Assembly: GCA_002633005.1 (NCBI GenBank)
Contig: NMRA01000170.1
Coordinates: 436,318 to 500,317, forward strand
DNA length: 64,000 nucleotides
Direction: 5' to 3'
Source: Phoronis australis
Taxonomy: Eukaryota > Phoronida > Phoronidae
The position numbers and the translations under genes are program-made. Shown here in pieces: positions 39,401 to 47,400 of this stretch. Numbering within the stretch: the first letter of the stretch is position 1; the number at the start of each line of letters is the position of its first letter. Below the pieces are notes generated by a model. The model saw only the letters and a program-made list of their open reading frames with translations. It had not been told where the DNA came from and made no database searches.

Positions 39401-40876
39401 CGTTTTATGCTCTGTTCTTCAAAACGCTATTAGGAATTGTTTTGTTATCAATCAATGCATTGATATCGCTTGAGTTAATTAGTATTCGTGTACGCCACAT
39501 GTTGATCACATCACCTCGGTCAGGGCAGAGATCTTTTCAGACTTAAATATAGGTCACGTGATGTGGCCAAAGTATAGCATGTATGAAGACTAATAATTCG
39601 TACTTATGCAGTTAGGAGTCCTTCTAAAGTCTTCCACTTTTGCATGAGATGAAAAATTAGTCACATCTTGTTCCATACTTAGACGAGAAGTGATTTCTAG
39701 GTTTGCATTGAACATTGAACTGACAGTTCGTTATTGTTTGAGACCAGGTACATAAAGTGACCAGGTACATAAAGTGACCAGGTACATAAAGTGACCAGGT
39801 AGTACATAAAGTGACCAGGTAGTACATAAAGTGACCAGGTAGTACATAAAGTGACCAGGTACATAAAGTGACCAGGTAGTACATAAAGTGACCAGGTAGT
39901 ACATAAAGTGACCAGGTAGTACATAAAGAGACCAGTTGTAACAAGCCTGCTTGTAGAGCCTTATTGCAAGCGTGAAATAATCTCAAATTTGACTAAAGAA
40001 CAGCACCCTAGATTATTTTCTTCTAGCGAAACATCGCCATTTCTTTCTCTCTTTCTCCAGGGAACAGCTGCATTTTGGCATAACCTGTACAAGAATGGGC
40101 AGGGGAACTTTGATACCCGCCACGCGGCCTGTCCTGTTTTGACAGGATCAAAGTGGGGTGAGTGCTGGTGGCTATAATTTTCTAAGTTTCATAAAAGAAA
40201 GAGCAATCAGTGTTTTCACCCGTCCACAACTGCGGCGAAAATTTAAAGAACATTGCTGAGTCCCTATTTGGGACCACTGTTTCATGCGACCAGGCGCTGG
40301 AGCCATGGCTGAATGTCTGAAATATGTGGTCATTTTACATGTCTTACTTTACTTGAAGTGAAAATTTATGCCAAGGTGCCATAGACTTGGTATTTTGGAA
40401 TAAACGTCTCTGTTGACCATTGTATTATTTGACTAAGATTTGTACTTCATGTCTGGAGCCTGTTCCACAAAAATATCGTAGCTTAGCAATGTTTTATTCA
40501 GAGTTCAAAGGGAAACTTGTGCAAAAACCAGTGACTACTCACAAGTCTTTGCTTGGGCTCATGACCATTGTTAATAGTGAAAGAGGCCCTCCTGGATATA
40601 AAACATCCTTGGAAAACTCAACTTTTCTCAGAAGTTCTTTGTTCTTAAAAACTCAAAACAAAGCAAGACACCGTTTTATATAAATCTATGTCGAAACACA
40701 ACAGTCGCATGAACAGTGACTCCTTGATGGAGTGCTTTCAGGCAACATTTCTTGCTGAACAAACGCCGTTCAATGATTTAATAGTTGCTTTTTGTACTGT
40801 TTCAGTATCCAACAGGTGGATTCATGAGCGAGGCCAAGAGTTTACATATCCATGTTCGCTGAACCAGAATGAATAG
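6284..40876 (+). CDS. Prolyl 4-hydroxylase alpha subunit, gene 1 (whole gene span)
   Basis: Joining 14 coding positions across consensus introns gives about 537 residues with every phase matching; vertebrate P4HA1 is close to 534. The enzyme hydroxylates proline in X-Pro-Gly collagen sequences in the ER lumen, using Fe(II), 2-oxoglutarate, O2 and ascorbate, normally as an alpha2beta2 tetramer with protein disulfide isomerase. Order: signal peptide (1-22), N-terminal coiled-coil/dimerisation region (to about 145), TPR-like peptide-substrate-binding domain (about 150-250), hallmark YESLCRGE (exon 6), then the 2-oxoglutarate/Fe(II) dioxygenase domain. Iron ligands are His432, Asp434 and His503; the 2-oxoglutarate-binding Lys is Lys513. 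His432-His503 spacing is 71, as in human. Exons 4, 10 and 11 each have a tandem alternative. Whether it is orthologous to P4HA1 or P4HA2 is undecided, so no symbol is given. Confidence 0.96.
6472..11268 (+). other. P4HA gene 1 intron 1, part before the foldback element
   Basis: Non-coding. The ORFs near 7159-7489 and 8520-8735 show no domain and no conservation in gene 2. From about 9061 the sequence aligns with gene 2 intron 1 (49986 onward), with large indels; gene 2 lacks most of about 9480-10660. This shows the shared origin of the two genes. Confidence 0.7.
11269..14632. mobile_element. Foldback element, 3.36 kb, with internally repetitive arms
   Basis: The left arm (about 11276-12330) and right arm (about 13830-14626) are inverted copies. 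Both outer ends share CAGAGCTTTTTTGGGCATG when read inward. Each arm holds degenerate tandem units of roughly 130-140 bp with GCCAGACAATTTCAGTGG and GAGCTAGATCAACCCA. ATAC flanks both sides (11265-11268, 14633-14636). Gene 2 intron 1 has the empty site (51040-51060). No transposase is visible, so the family is unknown. Confidence 0.8.
12733..12828. repeat. 16-bp tandem repeat, about six units
   Basis: Consecutive 16-mers fit the pattern CTACTCCGAAGGTTCA (for example 12765-12780 and 12797-12812), with decay in the last unit. A diverged relative lies at about 47975-48045, and an inverted one at about 48876-48940. Confidence 0.7.
14633..15331 (+). other. P4HA gene 1 intron 1, distal part
   Basis: Non-coding. 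It aligns with gene 2 at 51050-51600, right up to the shared acceptor preceding exon 2. Confidence 0.75.
15332..15483 (+). CDS. P4HA gene 1 exon 2
   Basis: A 152-bp exon between acceptor TTTCAG and donor GTAATG, phase 2 to phase 1. It encodes SIAEDFHNHSQSALADLDHH and then NSYLLIKRFTRDW, which matches the conserved N-terminal P4HA segment (HPVNAYKLVKRLNTDW-type). Gene 2 has the same exon with a few changes. Confidence 0.94.
15484..16532 (+). other. P4HA gene 1 intron 2
   Basis: Non-coding. It contains a GT/GC dinucleotide microsatellite (15790-15817) and aligns in part with gene 2 intron 2. Confidence 0.75.
15790..15817. repeat. GT-rich microsatellite
   Basis: A run of TG dinucleotides passing into TGCG repeats. 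Confidence 0.9.
16533..16697 (+). CDS. P4HA gene 1 exon 3
   Basis: A 165-bp exon, phase 1 to phase 1. It encodes the conserved stretch FPTEDDLKGAAAALLRLQDT followed by YQLPAEKIANGDLQG, the helix pair leading into the peptide-substrate-binding domain. Confidence 0.95.
16698..18656 (+). other. P4HA gene 1 intron 3
   Basis: Non-coding. Most of it aligns with gene 2 intron 3, which additionally carries a solo LTR and two other insertions. Confidence 0.75.
18657..18817 (+). CDS. P4HA gene 1 exon 4a (peptide-binding domain, first alternative)
   Basis: A 161-bp exon, acceptor CTTTAG, donor GTGAGA, phase 1 to phase 0. It encodes CYEIGRSAYITGDYYHTILW, then MEESLDRIRDEVNRTVDEAD, then ILDHLSYSNFQ. The GRSAY..GDYYHT.LWME signature is the TPR-like peptide-substrate-binding domain. 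The next exon-like segment (4b) has the same length and phases. Joining both, or skipping both, breaks the frame, so exactly one must be used per transcript. Confidence 0.95.
18818..19530 (+). other. Intron between 4a and 4b
   Basis: 713 bp, non-coding. It aligns with the gene 2 sequence downstream of its exon 4. Confidence 0.75.
19531..19691 (+). CDS. P4HA gene 1 exon 4b (peptide-binding domain, second alternative)
   Basis: A 161-bp exon, acceptor TTATAG, donor GTAAGC, phase 1 to phase 0, identical in size and phase to 4a. It encodes ECYELGRFAYTNKDYYHTIL, then WMEEALDKFEKEVNKTANKG, then NIVDHLAYAHSV. The core CYE.GR.AY..DYYHTILWMEE is kept, while the loop and second helix differ strongly from 4a. 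No stop or frame break is present. Gene 2 lacks this exon. Confidence 0.88.
19692..20212 (+). other. Intron following 4b
   Basis: Non-coding. From about 19846 it aligns with gene 2 at 58101-58111 and again at 58869-59060, on either side of the Penelope-like insertion. Confidence 0.7.
20213..21849. repeat. Hairpin-headed CCCCTAGTGGC repeat family, block 1
   Basis: The block begins with the hairpin CCACATATTTATATGTGG (20225-20242), followed by GTCCGTCGTCC-rich sequence. It then has degenerate direct repeats, each with a CCCCTAGTGGCAATTTTAG-like motif (near 20410, 20562, 20928, 21356) and an ATGAAATTTGGCAAATAGG-like motif. Other blocks lie at 34031-35410, 52571-52715 and 62663-63640. It looks like a non-autonomous interspersed repeat with internal tandem structure. 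Its family is not recognised. Confidence 0.75.
21842..24849. repeat. Duplicated 3-kb block, copy A (contains exon 5)
   Basis: Repeated at 25527-28455 in direct orientation with a few per cent divergence and small indels. Copy B starts directly after the N at 25526. Unmerged haplotypes are the simplest reading. Confidence 0.85.
23154..23205 (+). CDS. P4HA gene 1 exon 5
   Basis: A 52-bp exon, acceptor TTACAG, donor GTAAGT, phase 0 to phase 1. It encodes QGNVRKALVLTDELLTL, matching the conserved helix after the TPR-like motif (LGDLHRALELTRRLLSL-type). A near-identical exon lies at 26812-26863 within the block that follows the N at 25526. Confidence 0.9.
24850..25525. other. 676-bp segment unique to copy A, with CRE and octamer motifs
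   Basis: No counterpart follows copy B. It holds ATTTGCAT (25147-25154) and TGACGTCA (25206-25213), motifs typical of RNA polymerase II promoters or LTRs. It ends at the N. It may be an insertion present on one haplotype. No coding exon is supported; the minus-strand ORF at 25198-25386 has no recognisable domain. Confidence 0.4.
25526..25526. other. Single N, probable contig join
   Basis: The next base restarts the equivalent of position 21842. Confidence 0.8.
25527..28455. repeat. Duplicated 3-kb block, copy B (contains second exon 5)
   Basis: Second copy of 21842-24849. It continues into gene 1 sequence leading to exon 6. Confidence 0.85.
26812..26863 (+). CDS. P4HA gene 1 exon 5, second copy (probably allelic)
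   Basis: A 52-bp exon with identical phases. It encodes QGNVRKALVLTDELLAI, two residues different from the first copy. Using both copies would shift the frame. The surrounding introns are equally similar, unlike exon pairs 4, 10 and 11, so this is more likely the other haplotype than an alternative exon. Confidence 0.6.
28456..28977 (+). other. Intron before exon 6
   Basis: Non-coding. Nothing recognised apart from the acceptor CTTTCAG before exon 6. Confidence 0.7.
28978..29171 (+). CDS. P4HA gene 1 exon 6
   Basis: A 194-bp exon, phase 1 to phase 0. It encodes PDHERALGNKRYYETVIAQQ, a charged linker, and NYESLCRGEDVI. The YESLCRGE motif is a hallmark of animal P4HA at the entry to the catalytic region. 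Confidence 0.95.
29172..29535 (+). other. Intron between exons 6 and 7
   Basis: 364 bp, non-coding, nothing recognised. Confidence 0.7.
29536..29709 (+). CDS. P4HA gene 1 exon 7
   Basis: A 174-bp exon, phase 0 at both ends. It encodes LKCFYTHKNNPRRYLKPFKE, then EEAYLNPRIVVFHDVITDAE and IDLVKKMAGPR. The pattern C.Y...N.P...L.PFKEE...PRIV..HDV..D.EI matches the start of the dioxygenase domain. Confidence 0.95.
29710..31022 (+). other. Intron between exons 7 and 8
   Basis: 1.3 kb, searched by eye for an extra copy of exon 8 (vertebrate P4HA1 has two) and none was found. Nothing else recognised. Confidence 0.65.
31023..31093 (+). CDS. P4HA gene 1 exon 8
   Basis: A 71-bp exon, phase 0 to phase 2, encoding LNRATIQNPTTGKLEFAPYR followed by ISK. 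In vertebrate P4HA1 the corresponding 71-bp exon exists as a mutually exclusive pair (exons 9 and 10). Only one is seen here. Confidence 0.93.
31094..32088 (+). other. Intron between exons 8 and 9
   Basis: 995 bp, non-coding, with no second exon 8. The ORF 31765-32004 has no recognisable domain and no family similarity. Confidence 0.65.
32089..32188 (+). CDS. P4HA gene 1 exon 9
   Basis: A 100-bp exon, phase 2 to phase 0. It encodes AWLKTYEAPFLETLEQRVAD, then FTQLNMEVAEELQ, matching the AWL..YE.P.....R..D.T.L....AE.LQ stretch before the iron-binding loop. Confidence 0.94.
32189..32738 (+). other. Intron before exon 10a
   Basis: 550 bp, AT-rich, nothing recognised. Confidence 0.7.
32739..32792 (+). 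CDS. P4HA gene 1 exon 10a (iron-binding loop, first alternative)
   Basis: A 54-bp exon, phase 0 at both ends, acceptor TTTTAG, donor GTAAGT. It encodes VVNYGIGGHYEPHYDFAR. EPHYD carries the iron-binding His and Asp. A second exon of the same size and phase follows at 33123, separated by a 330-bp intron. Confidence 0.93.
32793..33122 (+). other. Intron between 10a and 10b
   Basis: 330 bp, non-coding. If the pair is mutually exclusive, splicing-control elements could lie here. None is obvious. Confidence 0.6.
33123..33176 (+). CDS. P4HA gene 1 exon 10b (iron-binding loop, second alternative)
   Basis: A 54-bp exon, phase 0 at both ends, acceptor TTGTAG, donor GTAAGT. It encodes VANYGIGGHYEPHFDHAR. 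It differs from 10a at three positions (V/A, Y/F, F/H) but has many silent changes and unrelated flanking introns, so it is an old duplicate under protein-level constraint. The iron ligands His and Asp are retained. Phe/His at position 16 is two residues after the Asp and may alter the active-site rim. Confidence 0.92.
33177..34030 (+). other. Intron after 10b, unique part
   Basis: Non-coding, nothing recognised. Confidence 0.65.
34031..35410. repeat. Hairpin-headed CCCCTAGTGGC repeat family, block 2
   Basis: Begins with the same hairpin CCACATATTTATATGTGG (34038-34055) and continues with several diverged units holding CACCTAGTGGCCATTTTTG-like and CTGCCAAACCACTCAAAGG-like motifs. It lies wholly in an intron. 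Confidence 0.75.
35411..35817 (+). other. Intron before exon 11a
   Basis: 407 bp, non-coding, nothing recognised. Confidence 0.65.
35818..35886 (+). CDS. P4HA gene 1 exon 11a (P4HA2-type alternative)
   Basis: A 69-bp exon, phase 0 at both ends, acceptor TTGCAG, donor GTAAGT. It encodes RTYENMTPIERR and then DGNRIATVLFY. The second half is the conserved core strand. The first half differs completely from 11b and resembles the shorter, non-canonical member of the human P4HA2 alternative exon pair (exons 12a/12b). Confidence 0.9.
35887..36480 (+). other. Intron between 11a and 11b
   Basis: 594 bp, non-coding, nothing recognised. Confidence 0.65.
36481..36546 (+). CDS. P4HA gene 1 exon 11b (canonical alternative)
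   Basis: A 66-bp exon, phase 0 at both ends, acceptor ATCAG, donor GTAAGT. It encodes KEEVNAFKSLGTGNRIATVL and FY. AF..LGTGNRIAT is the canonical P4HA sequence in this position. Confidence 0.93.
36547..38419 (+). other. Intron between exons 11b and 12
   Basis: 1.9 kb, non-coding. It contains an 11-bp perfect hairpin (stem 37366-37376 and 37380-37390). Two related palindromic motifs, AGATGTCCTGACATCT near 37600 and AGATGTCAGGACATCT near 37746, are of unknown meaning. Confidence 0.65.
38420..38488 (+). CDS. P4HA gene 1 exon 12
   Basis: A 69-bp exon, phase 0 at both ends, encoding MSDVEAGGATVFTNIGVKVF and PKK. MSDVEAGGATVF is near-invariant in P4HA. Confidence 0.95.
38489..40060 (+). other. 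Intron between exons 12 and 13
   Basis: 1.57 kb, non-coding apart from the minisatellite at 39741-39939. Confidence 0.7.
39741..39939. repeat. 17/20-bp minisatellite, ten units
   Basis: Units GACCAGGTACATAAAGT (short) and GACCAGGTAGTACATAAAGT (long) occur in the order S S S L L L S L L L. The last unit ends AAAGA. All minus-strand frames stay open across it, giving spurious ORFs. The repeated AGGTA resembles weak 5' splice sites. Confidence 0.95.
40061..40157 (+). CDS. P4HA gene 1 exon 13
   Basis: A 97-bp exon, phase 0 to phase 1, encoding GTAAFWHNLYKNGQGNFDTR, then HAACPVLTGSKW. His in TRHAACP is the second iron-binding His. Lys in GSKW is the 2-oxoglutarate-binding Lys, ten residues later as in human P4HA1. 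Confidence 0.95.
40158..40805 (+). other. Last intron of P4HA gene 1
   Basis: 648 bp. An 87-codon open frame (40420-40683) has no recognisable domain or splice fit and is not annotated. Confidence 0.65.
40806..40876 (+). CDS. P4HA gene 1 exon 14 (C-terminus and stop)
   Basis: Phase 1 entry completes Val, then SNRWIHERGQEFTYPCSLNQ, NE and stop TAG at 40874-40876. W.HERGQEF..PC is the conserved P4HA terminus. Confidence 0.95.
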
Positions 40877-41277
40877 TGCAAAACTTTTAAACATACGACT
40901 CGGAAGAAGGGCGACTCACTGTTTCAATAGACGAGCTATGAATGTATATTTCTCAGAAGTAATAAATATTTCTCGTCGGTGGCAGTAGCCAGTTTGTTTT
41001 CAAATTTGAGGGATATTCTTCAATTCCTTGAAAGTATGGTGCTAAAAGTGGTGATGGTCTTTTGACCTTTGTTCTATATTTTTATAATAATGTAAAGTCT
41101 TTAATGTTGCAGCAGGTGGCGTTGTCTCCAAGCAAATGAGGCACATTTTAGATCTGTAGGTTAGAAAAAGGTAGAGATTGTGTGTTAGTCCCATGATTCT
41201 TCTTAACATATTTAGTAATTAGTTATTGTTGTTTCTTACACTTTGAACTAGTCAGTTTTGAAAATGACTCAAATAAA
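40877..41277 (+). other. 3' UTR of P4HA gene 1 with two polyadenylation signals
   Basis: AATAAA occurs at 40961-40966 and 41272-41277. Either could end the transcript. The exact cleavage site is not known from sequence. Confidence 0.55.
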
Positions 41278-44197
41278 TGCAAATTTCTTTTCCACTTAAA
41301 GTGCTTAAAACCACCATTTACATTGTTTCGACAAGTAACTAGATTATCAGCATCATAAACACTGTATATCACAACCGTGAATTCAATATCCTAAAATGAG
41401 AAAGAAGAAAAATGACTTTAATTGAAAGTTTCTGTGCTCCGTGTACGTGATTGTGACTGATCATTCTGTCACATCCACCAACATGCGAGTTTCTGGGCCA
41501 AACTTATCCGTGCCTCAACCATGGCCCGCAAAAAGGTGAAGAGCTATAGCCAGCTGATCAAATACTGAGTTGTTTAAACCTCCATGAACACAACTCGCCA
41601 TGCCTTATTCTATAAGCAACGGGAAAACGAGCAGCAATGTCTGAGGACTTTTCACACTGAACACAATGGAGTATGACTAATGCTGTGATTGGTTATTCGA
41701 CTCTACGTAGTAGTATGTACCAACGAATGCTCGTATCTCGAGATCAGCTCATTAACATATTACCAGGTAATGTTTGCGGGTGTTCTAATTTGACGGCTAA
41801 TTGACTTGTATGGTTCTTGTGTTTTTGATATGGAATTGGTGGTTTTAAGCACTTTAAAAAGTAAAAGTATGACGAATCGAAGCAGCAGTGATGTCTTGCG
41901 TTGCCTGAAATGAACTTCTGGTTGACTAGTGTCGTGTGAGTTGAGGCAAGATTACACTGGCGTTATGCGCCATGTTAGTGTTTTGCTGGTGAGTTGCTGA
42001 TGTTAAGATCCAAATATGGATAATGTAGCCAGTTGGAGTGTTGAATTTTTGTAGTGGTGACTGGTGATGTTATTTCGGTGTCGTAATCCAATATATTGTG
42101 CTCTGCGTATCTCAAATGACTTTGGTATGTAAAGCATATTCGGGTTTCATGCTGCTTCCTATTTCCTGTGGAACAGCGCCACATGAGAAACACCCAGTCT
42201 AAGATAAGGGCAAAGCAAGGTCTAACCGCATGCACCTATAAGCGAAGCTTTGGGCATGTATCTAAATATGGGCATACATTTTAGGGTATTTAGGTTATAA
42301 CTCTTGTTGAACTTTTACCTTTCTGCATTAGTTGCTATTGTCAGAAATACATAATGACACTTTGGTTTCATCCTGTAATTGTAATGTCATGTCACTAACT
42401 GTTGCGGGGTATGTTCTTTCTGGCATTAAAAGTTGAATCGTGCATTGTGTTGTTAAATATTTGGTCATGTTTTGAGCATTCTACACGTCATCACATTCTG
42501 GCGCAAATCCAATTGAGAAACAAAAAACATTGAAATTTTGAATATCTAGGAATAATCTGGTCTCTAGAGCATTTATGAATGAAATACTGACCAATAGTTA
42601 ATATAGTATTAACAACTTCAAAATTTCATCCAAAATATGCTGTCAAAATGACATTTTTATCTAAATCGTGTCGTGCAGTTACATAAATTAAAAGTTTCTG
42701 AATTTCACACCACCAAGTTTTCACAGAACCACATTCCACAAACATGGTTAAAAGTTTCAGCAGTTCCACAACAGGTCAATAGCTGATTTTTGTCAAGTAG
42801 AAGCTAATCTTGCAAGAACTGATGATGTTTCAGTGAATTTAATTGCAGTCTGAATTTGGAAAAACTCTATAATCCGATCCCTAAATAGTAAAGTACTCTT
42901 ATACACGATTCTGCATATCTAAAATAACTCTCAAAGACATTGATGAAATTCGGACTCACAAACCTTAGATAGAAAAAACGTTTTAAAAATCCTAAAGTCA
43001 ATAAAATTACACTCATTGCTTGGAAAGGTTGTGTTTGCACTTCCTTGGTGTTTTTAGTTTCCAGTAGTATTGAGCAATGAATTTCTTTTCTTCAAAACTG
43101 AATTGATTGCTTGTCCTGATTCGCGCGTGCACGTCATGACTGACGTACCCACGTTAACAATAAGATGTAACCATGCAGTCGGCCCGCCCAGAATCTCACT
43201 GATCCACGGGAACTGAATTTGAACTCAAGGCGTTCAGGAAGTGTGTACATTTTTGGGACTCACTATCCTTTTCCCCAGCTACCAGAAACTGGACTACTGG
43301 TTGTGTTTCAACTAGGCATTTTGAAACAGCCCCAAAGACACTAATGGAGAGTGCTACACAGGACAAAATGGTGGAAAAGACTGGGAGCCCTACGGCATCA
43401 GTCAGGAAATGCGGGCGCTCGCAGTGTTATGCCTGCAGCCAAAGAGTAATTATTTTTTTGGTTCTGCCATTGAGTCATGAGTTTTTGGTGTGCTACAACT
43501 AGGTTTTTATGTTCTACCAACATATTTTTAGCGGAGCGACTTTAAATGGTGTTTCCACGTGACACCAGTCTTGGTGATTGAGACCATATAAGATCAATTA
43601 AAAAGATAATTATTGACCACCATATGCTGTTATCCAATGATGATGCTGTTTGCTAATTATATTTAAGTAAATATTTAGTATTAATGACAACCATATGTAT
43701 TTTTACGAGTGATCGGCACGTCTCCTGGATATAATGTCGATAATGTATTTGCATCGAGTGACACGAATTAAATGATAAATTTGCGCGATCTTAGTGGTTT
43801 CTCTTGAAAAAAAAAGAAAAAAATAAAACGCTCGCAGCGCATTGACAGTCATGCAGCCGCTCAGGCCACTCGAGAATCTGCCTCTGGTTGCGATCTTCTA
43901 ATAGTTTGTTATTTTCCCTCTCGACTGATTAACTCTAAAAAACGTATGCAAGTGTTACATCACATGTTCTTGTATGTTTCTGGAAAAATTACACTCTTCG
44001 GCCTCTTTATTTGTTAGATATCGCGCTTTGAAAAGGACAATTTACCCCGCTGGTTTACATGGCAATTAGCCGTGTCACGTGACTAGTAGCACTCTCCAAT
44101 ATGGCGTCAAGTTGTCAGCAACACTAGAGTAGCGCGTGCGCCCGGTCTATAGTGTTAATGTGTCTATATGTTCACGACAGTCATCGCGGTCATTGTG
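41278..44197. other. Intergenic region between the two P4HA genes
   Basis: No exon with family similarity or domain on either strand. It should contain the gene 2 promoter towards its right end; CAATATGGCG near 44097 resembles a YY1-type core-promoter motif. Confidence 0.6.
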
Positions 44198-44250
44198 AGA
44201 GACACCTGGATGAGACTCCACAGCCGCGGTTTAGCTGTCCACTGCTAAAA

Positions 44251-44438
44251 ATGAAGAATCTCCATAGACGTTTGTTTTTGTGCTGTGTGTGTTCCGTTTT
44301 GTTAGTAAACAATGCAAAGACAGAACTATTTACAGCGATGATGGAACTAGAGAAAGTTTTACGAGCTGAAGCTTTGATAGCTGATGATATTCGGAATTAT
44401 ATTGCTCTTGAACAAGACAGACTAAATAAATTAAAAAG
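44251..44438 (+). CDS. P4HA gene 2 exon 1
   Basis: Encodes MKNLHRRLFLCCVCSVLLVN and the mature N-terminus ELFTAMMELEKVLRAEALIA, differing from gene 1 at only a few residues. Similarity to gene 1 starts at about 44198, exactly opposite the gene 1 splice acceptor at 6237-6238. An upstream in-frame ATG at 44152 is not conserved. Donor GTAAGT at 44439. Confidence 0.93.
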
Positions 44439-47400
44439 GTAAGTTTTTTCATAACAAACATGAAACTGCATATTTGTTCCAGTTACCTTTTGTTATTACG
44501 TGGTATGTTGGTATGTGGTTATTACCAAGTAAGTTGCCGCTTTATGTTTGTTTTTACTTGGCGAAAAAATTTTGCCGGTCAGTATGTTGTTGTGATACTA
44601 AGCTTTTTTTCATGTGGAGAATTTCTGGCTTACACTGGTCACCACTCTGATTCCCTCATACCCCAGGCAATATGATTCTTATTCAGCACGCGGTTTTTGA
44701 TGTAGAACGGACGTGGAAAGTTAATACACCCAAATTGTTTTTCTCTGGCATTTGCACTGAGTTAAAGCCTGCAATGTGCAGAGCAGTTTTAACTTGGTGC
44801 TCTTCAAATATTACAAAAAGACTAAAAATTATTTTGCGTTGATCGTGATGAAGGATCACTTACCAAAGGAATGTTGGTATTATGTTTCATACCTGTTTTC
44901 ATTGCTTTATTTTTAATATTCCCGTCTGCTTTTTTACCGGTTAGGGTTGCTATCTTTTTATTTTGTTTTTAAACAAAGTATCAAAACAACATAGAAATCA
45001 GTTAATTGTGAACCCATCCTTGAATTTTCCAGATTACAGCTACACAAAACATGTCACAGCAAACAAAACTACGATTGCCTTTAGTTCAAATTCAATTTTG
45101 ATTAGAACTCAAATCATAAAATATATACAAAAGTGCAAATATGGTGATAGCCAAACTGAAGATTTGGGACCTCTGGACAATGTTGGTTGCTGTATACTAC
45201 ATAACTATTTTAGCTTTCCTCAGTCATAAAAAATGAAACCACAGCTCTTGCCCACCCACCAACCTCATCCACTGTTGCACTCTCTAGACGTTGACTACAT
45301 CTTGGTTGTCTTCACAGGTGTTCCATTACAACTACAAGCTATCGAAATTGGCGCATTTCCGCGAATAGCAGTTTTCCGGTTAGTGTACTTACTCCTGGAG
45401 TAAAGTAGTTCGGCATGCACTGGGTCATTAAGCGATGTTTTAAAATTTATTGACATCTAATTTATTCACTGTGTGTAATGTTGATAGATGTTTCAGTGTA
45501 GCTTAGTTGTGTGACATTGTTAACTCTGATCAGCGGTTGTAAATCACCGAGTTTATCAGTACGCAGAGTCGTTCATCTTCAACTGTACCCAATGTTTGTA
45601 GTTTTTAGCTTTTAATAATAGTTCATCGATTTTTAAAAATCGAAAAACAGAATTGGTGTTTTTTCCATCTGAATACTGCTGCGGTATTTGTTTTTAACGA
45701 AAACTGTTGATTAATGCCTTTTGAAAATTCGCCAATAGATACAGGCAGAGATGGTTACTACAGTTTATTGTCGGGTAATTACATTTAATTGGATCTTGCT
45801 CGTACCAGACAGTCATCGTAACTGAGTCCGCCTCTGGCGCCGCGATCTCTTTAATCCCGGTAAAAGCCGCGCAGAAGGACGAGCGGGCAAAAGTCACGCA
45901 TATCTTTAGAAATGCATGACTTTCGTGTAATCGTATTATTCATGGCATGTGCTTGGCAAAATAAATTTCGCCAAGTATGTTGCTTCGCCATCAAGTTTGT
46001 TTTTTTACTTGGCGAAATATATTGGTTTGCCATCAAGTTTGTTTTTTTGCTCGCACTGTATAGGTTGCATTTTTGTTCCGATATTTCCACGTACCCAAGT
46101 TCCGGAAGTTCTCGAAAACTAATTTGTTTTTCGTCAAGATCATGTCCAAGATGGTGGACATTTTGTTTTCAATTTCAGATTCAAATTCTCATAGAGGCCG
46201 GACTTTTGACGTACCAAACTGAAATTCGGCACTAATATCTAACTATACAGGTACTACAAGTATGCTTGAAATTGTGAACTTCCACTCAAAAATAGTGGGA
46301 ATATCGGCCAAAGCGCATGCGCACTTTGATTTCGAGTAAAAAAACATTTTGTCCTATACAGAATCAGTGCAATATAAGCTCGATTGCTTCGAAACTTCTC
46401 ATGCCTTAGCTATGATCGAGTACTGGTCAACTGGAAGTGGTTCTCAAAATGGAGGATTTGAGGCATTTCGACCCATTTTCAATCGTGCCTAGGGGCACCA
46501 TTTCAAACGGGAAGAGGAAATGACGTAATTTTTTCACATGTAGATTCTCTGGGGTATGCCGTTTCGAATAAAATGTAACATTTTTTTCAGACTTACCGTT
46601 CTTGAGTTGTTTGACTTCTGTAGCCTATTTCTTATGATTTCTTACATCTTCGCTAGTCATATGAATGTCATTGTGTTGTTCATACTCGCCACCTCCATCG
46701 TCATAACCATCATCGTCGTCATCATCTCCATTTAATTTCGCCAAGAGTGTCGCTCCTCCGAGCACTATGGTTTTTGTTTGTTCGCACTCTACAGGTCACA
46801 CAACCTCAAGTTCCGGAAGTCCTGGAAGCCTATTTTTTGTCATGATCGGATCCAAGATGGCGGCCATGGTGGCCATTTTGTTTCCAATGTCAGATTCAAA
46901 TGCTCATACAGAGTGCAATAGTTGAACTACACGACTGAAAATCAACACGTTTGCTGTACCATACGATTTCTACAAGTGTGCCGGAAATCATGTACTTCCA
47001 GTCAAAGATGGTGGAAATATCGGCAATTTTGCCTGCGCACCCGCGCCTCAATTTCGGGCTAAAAATGTTTTGTCCTGTAGGGGGAGCATAGGCCCATTGC
47101 TTCGAAATTTTTCATGTTTTAATTAGTTTTCTGTGACTAGCTAATATTAATCATTACTCAACCAGAGGTTGCTTTCAAAATGGCGGGTGTGGCTCATTTT
47201 GACCCATTTGGTTGTTTTTGCACAATTCTCATTTTGGTTCTTTTTATACAAACTTGATTATTTATTGTCCAAATTTTACCTGTTCTTTGCATTTAATAAC
47301 GAATGGTATTTAATGCACGCAGCCCACTCGGCTACTGAGGTCATTGTGTGGTACTATAGGTCAGAGCTTACAGTCACACAAACTATTTATGATTGACATA

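Noticed and set aside
39697-39986. Long minus-strand ORFs of YVLPGHFMYYLVTLCT repeats
   Set aside because: They are translations of the 17/20-bp minisatellite and not a protein. Spacers are absent, so it is also not a CRISPR array.
46690-46733. Possible Asp/Ser-rich coding segment in the TCATCG stretch
   Set aside because: Simple-sequence repeat with no exon signals around it.
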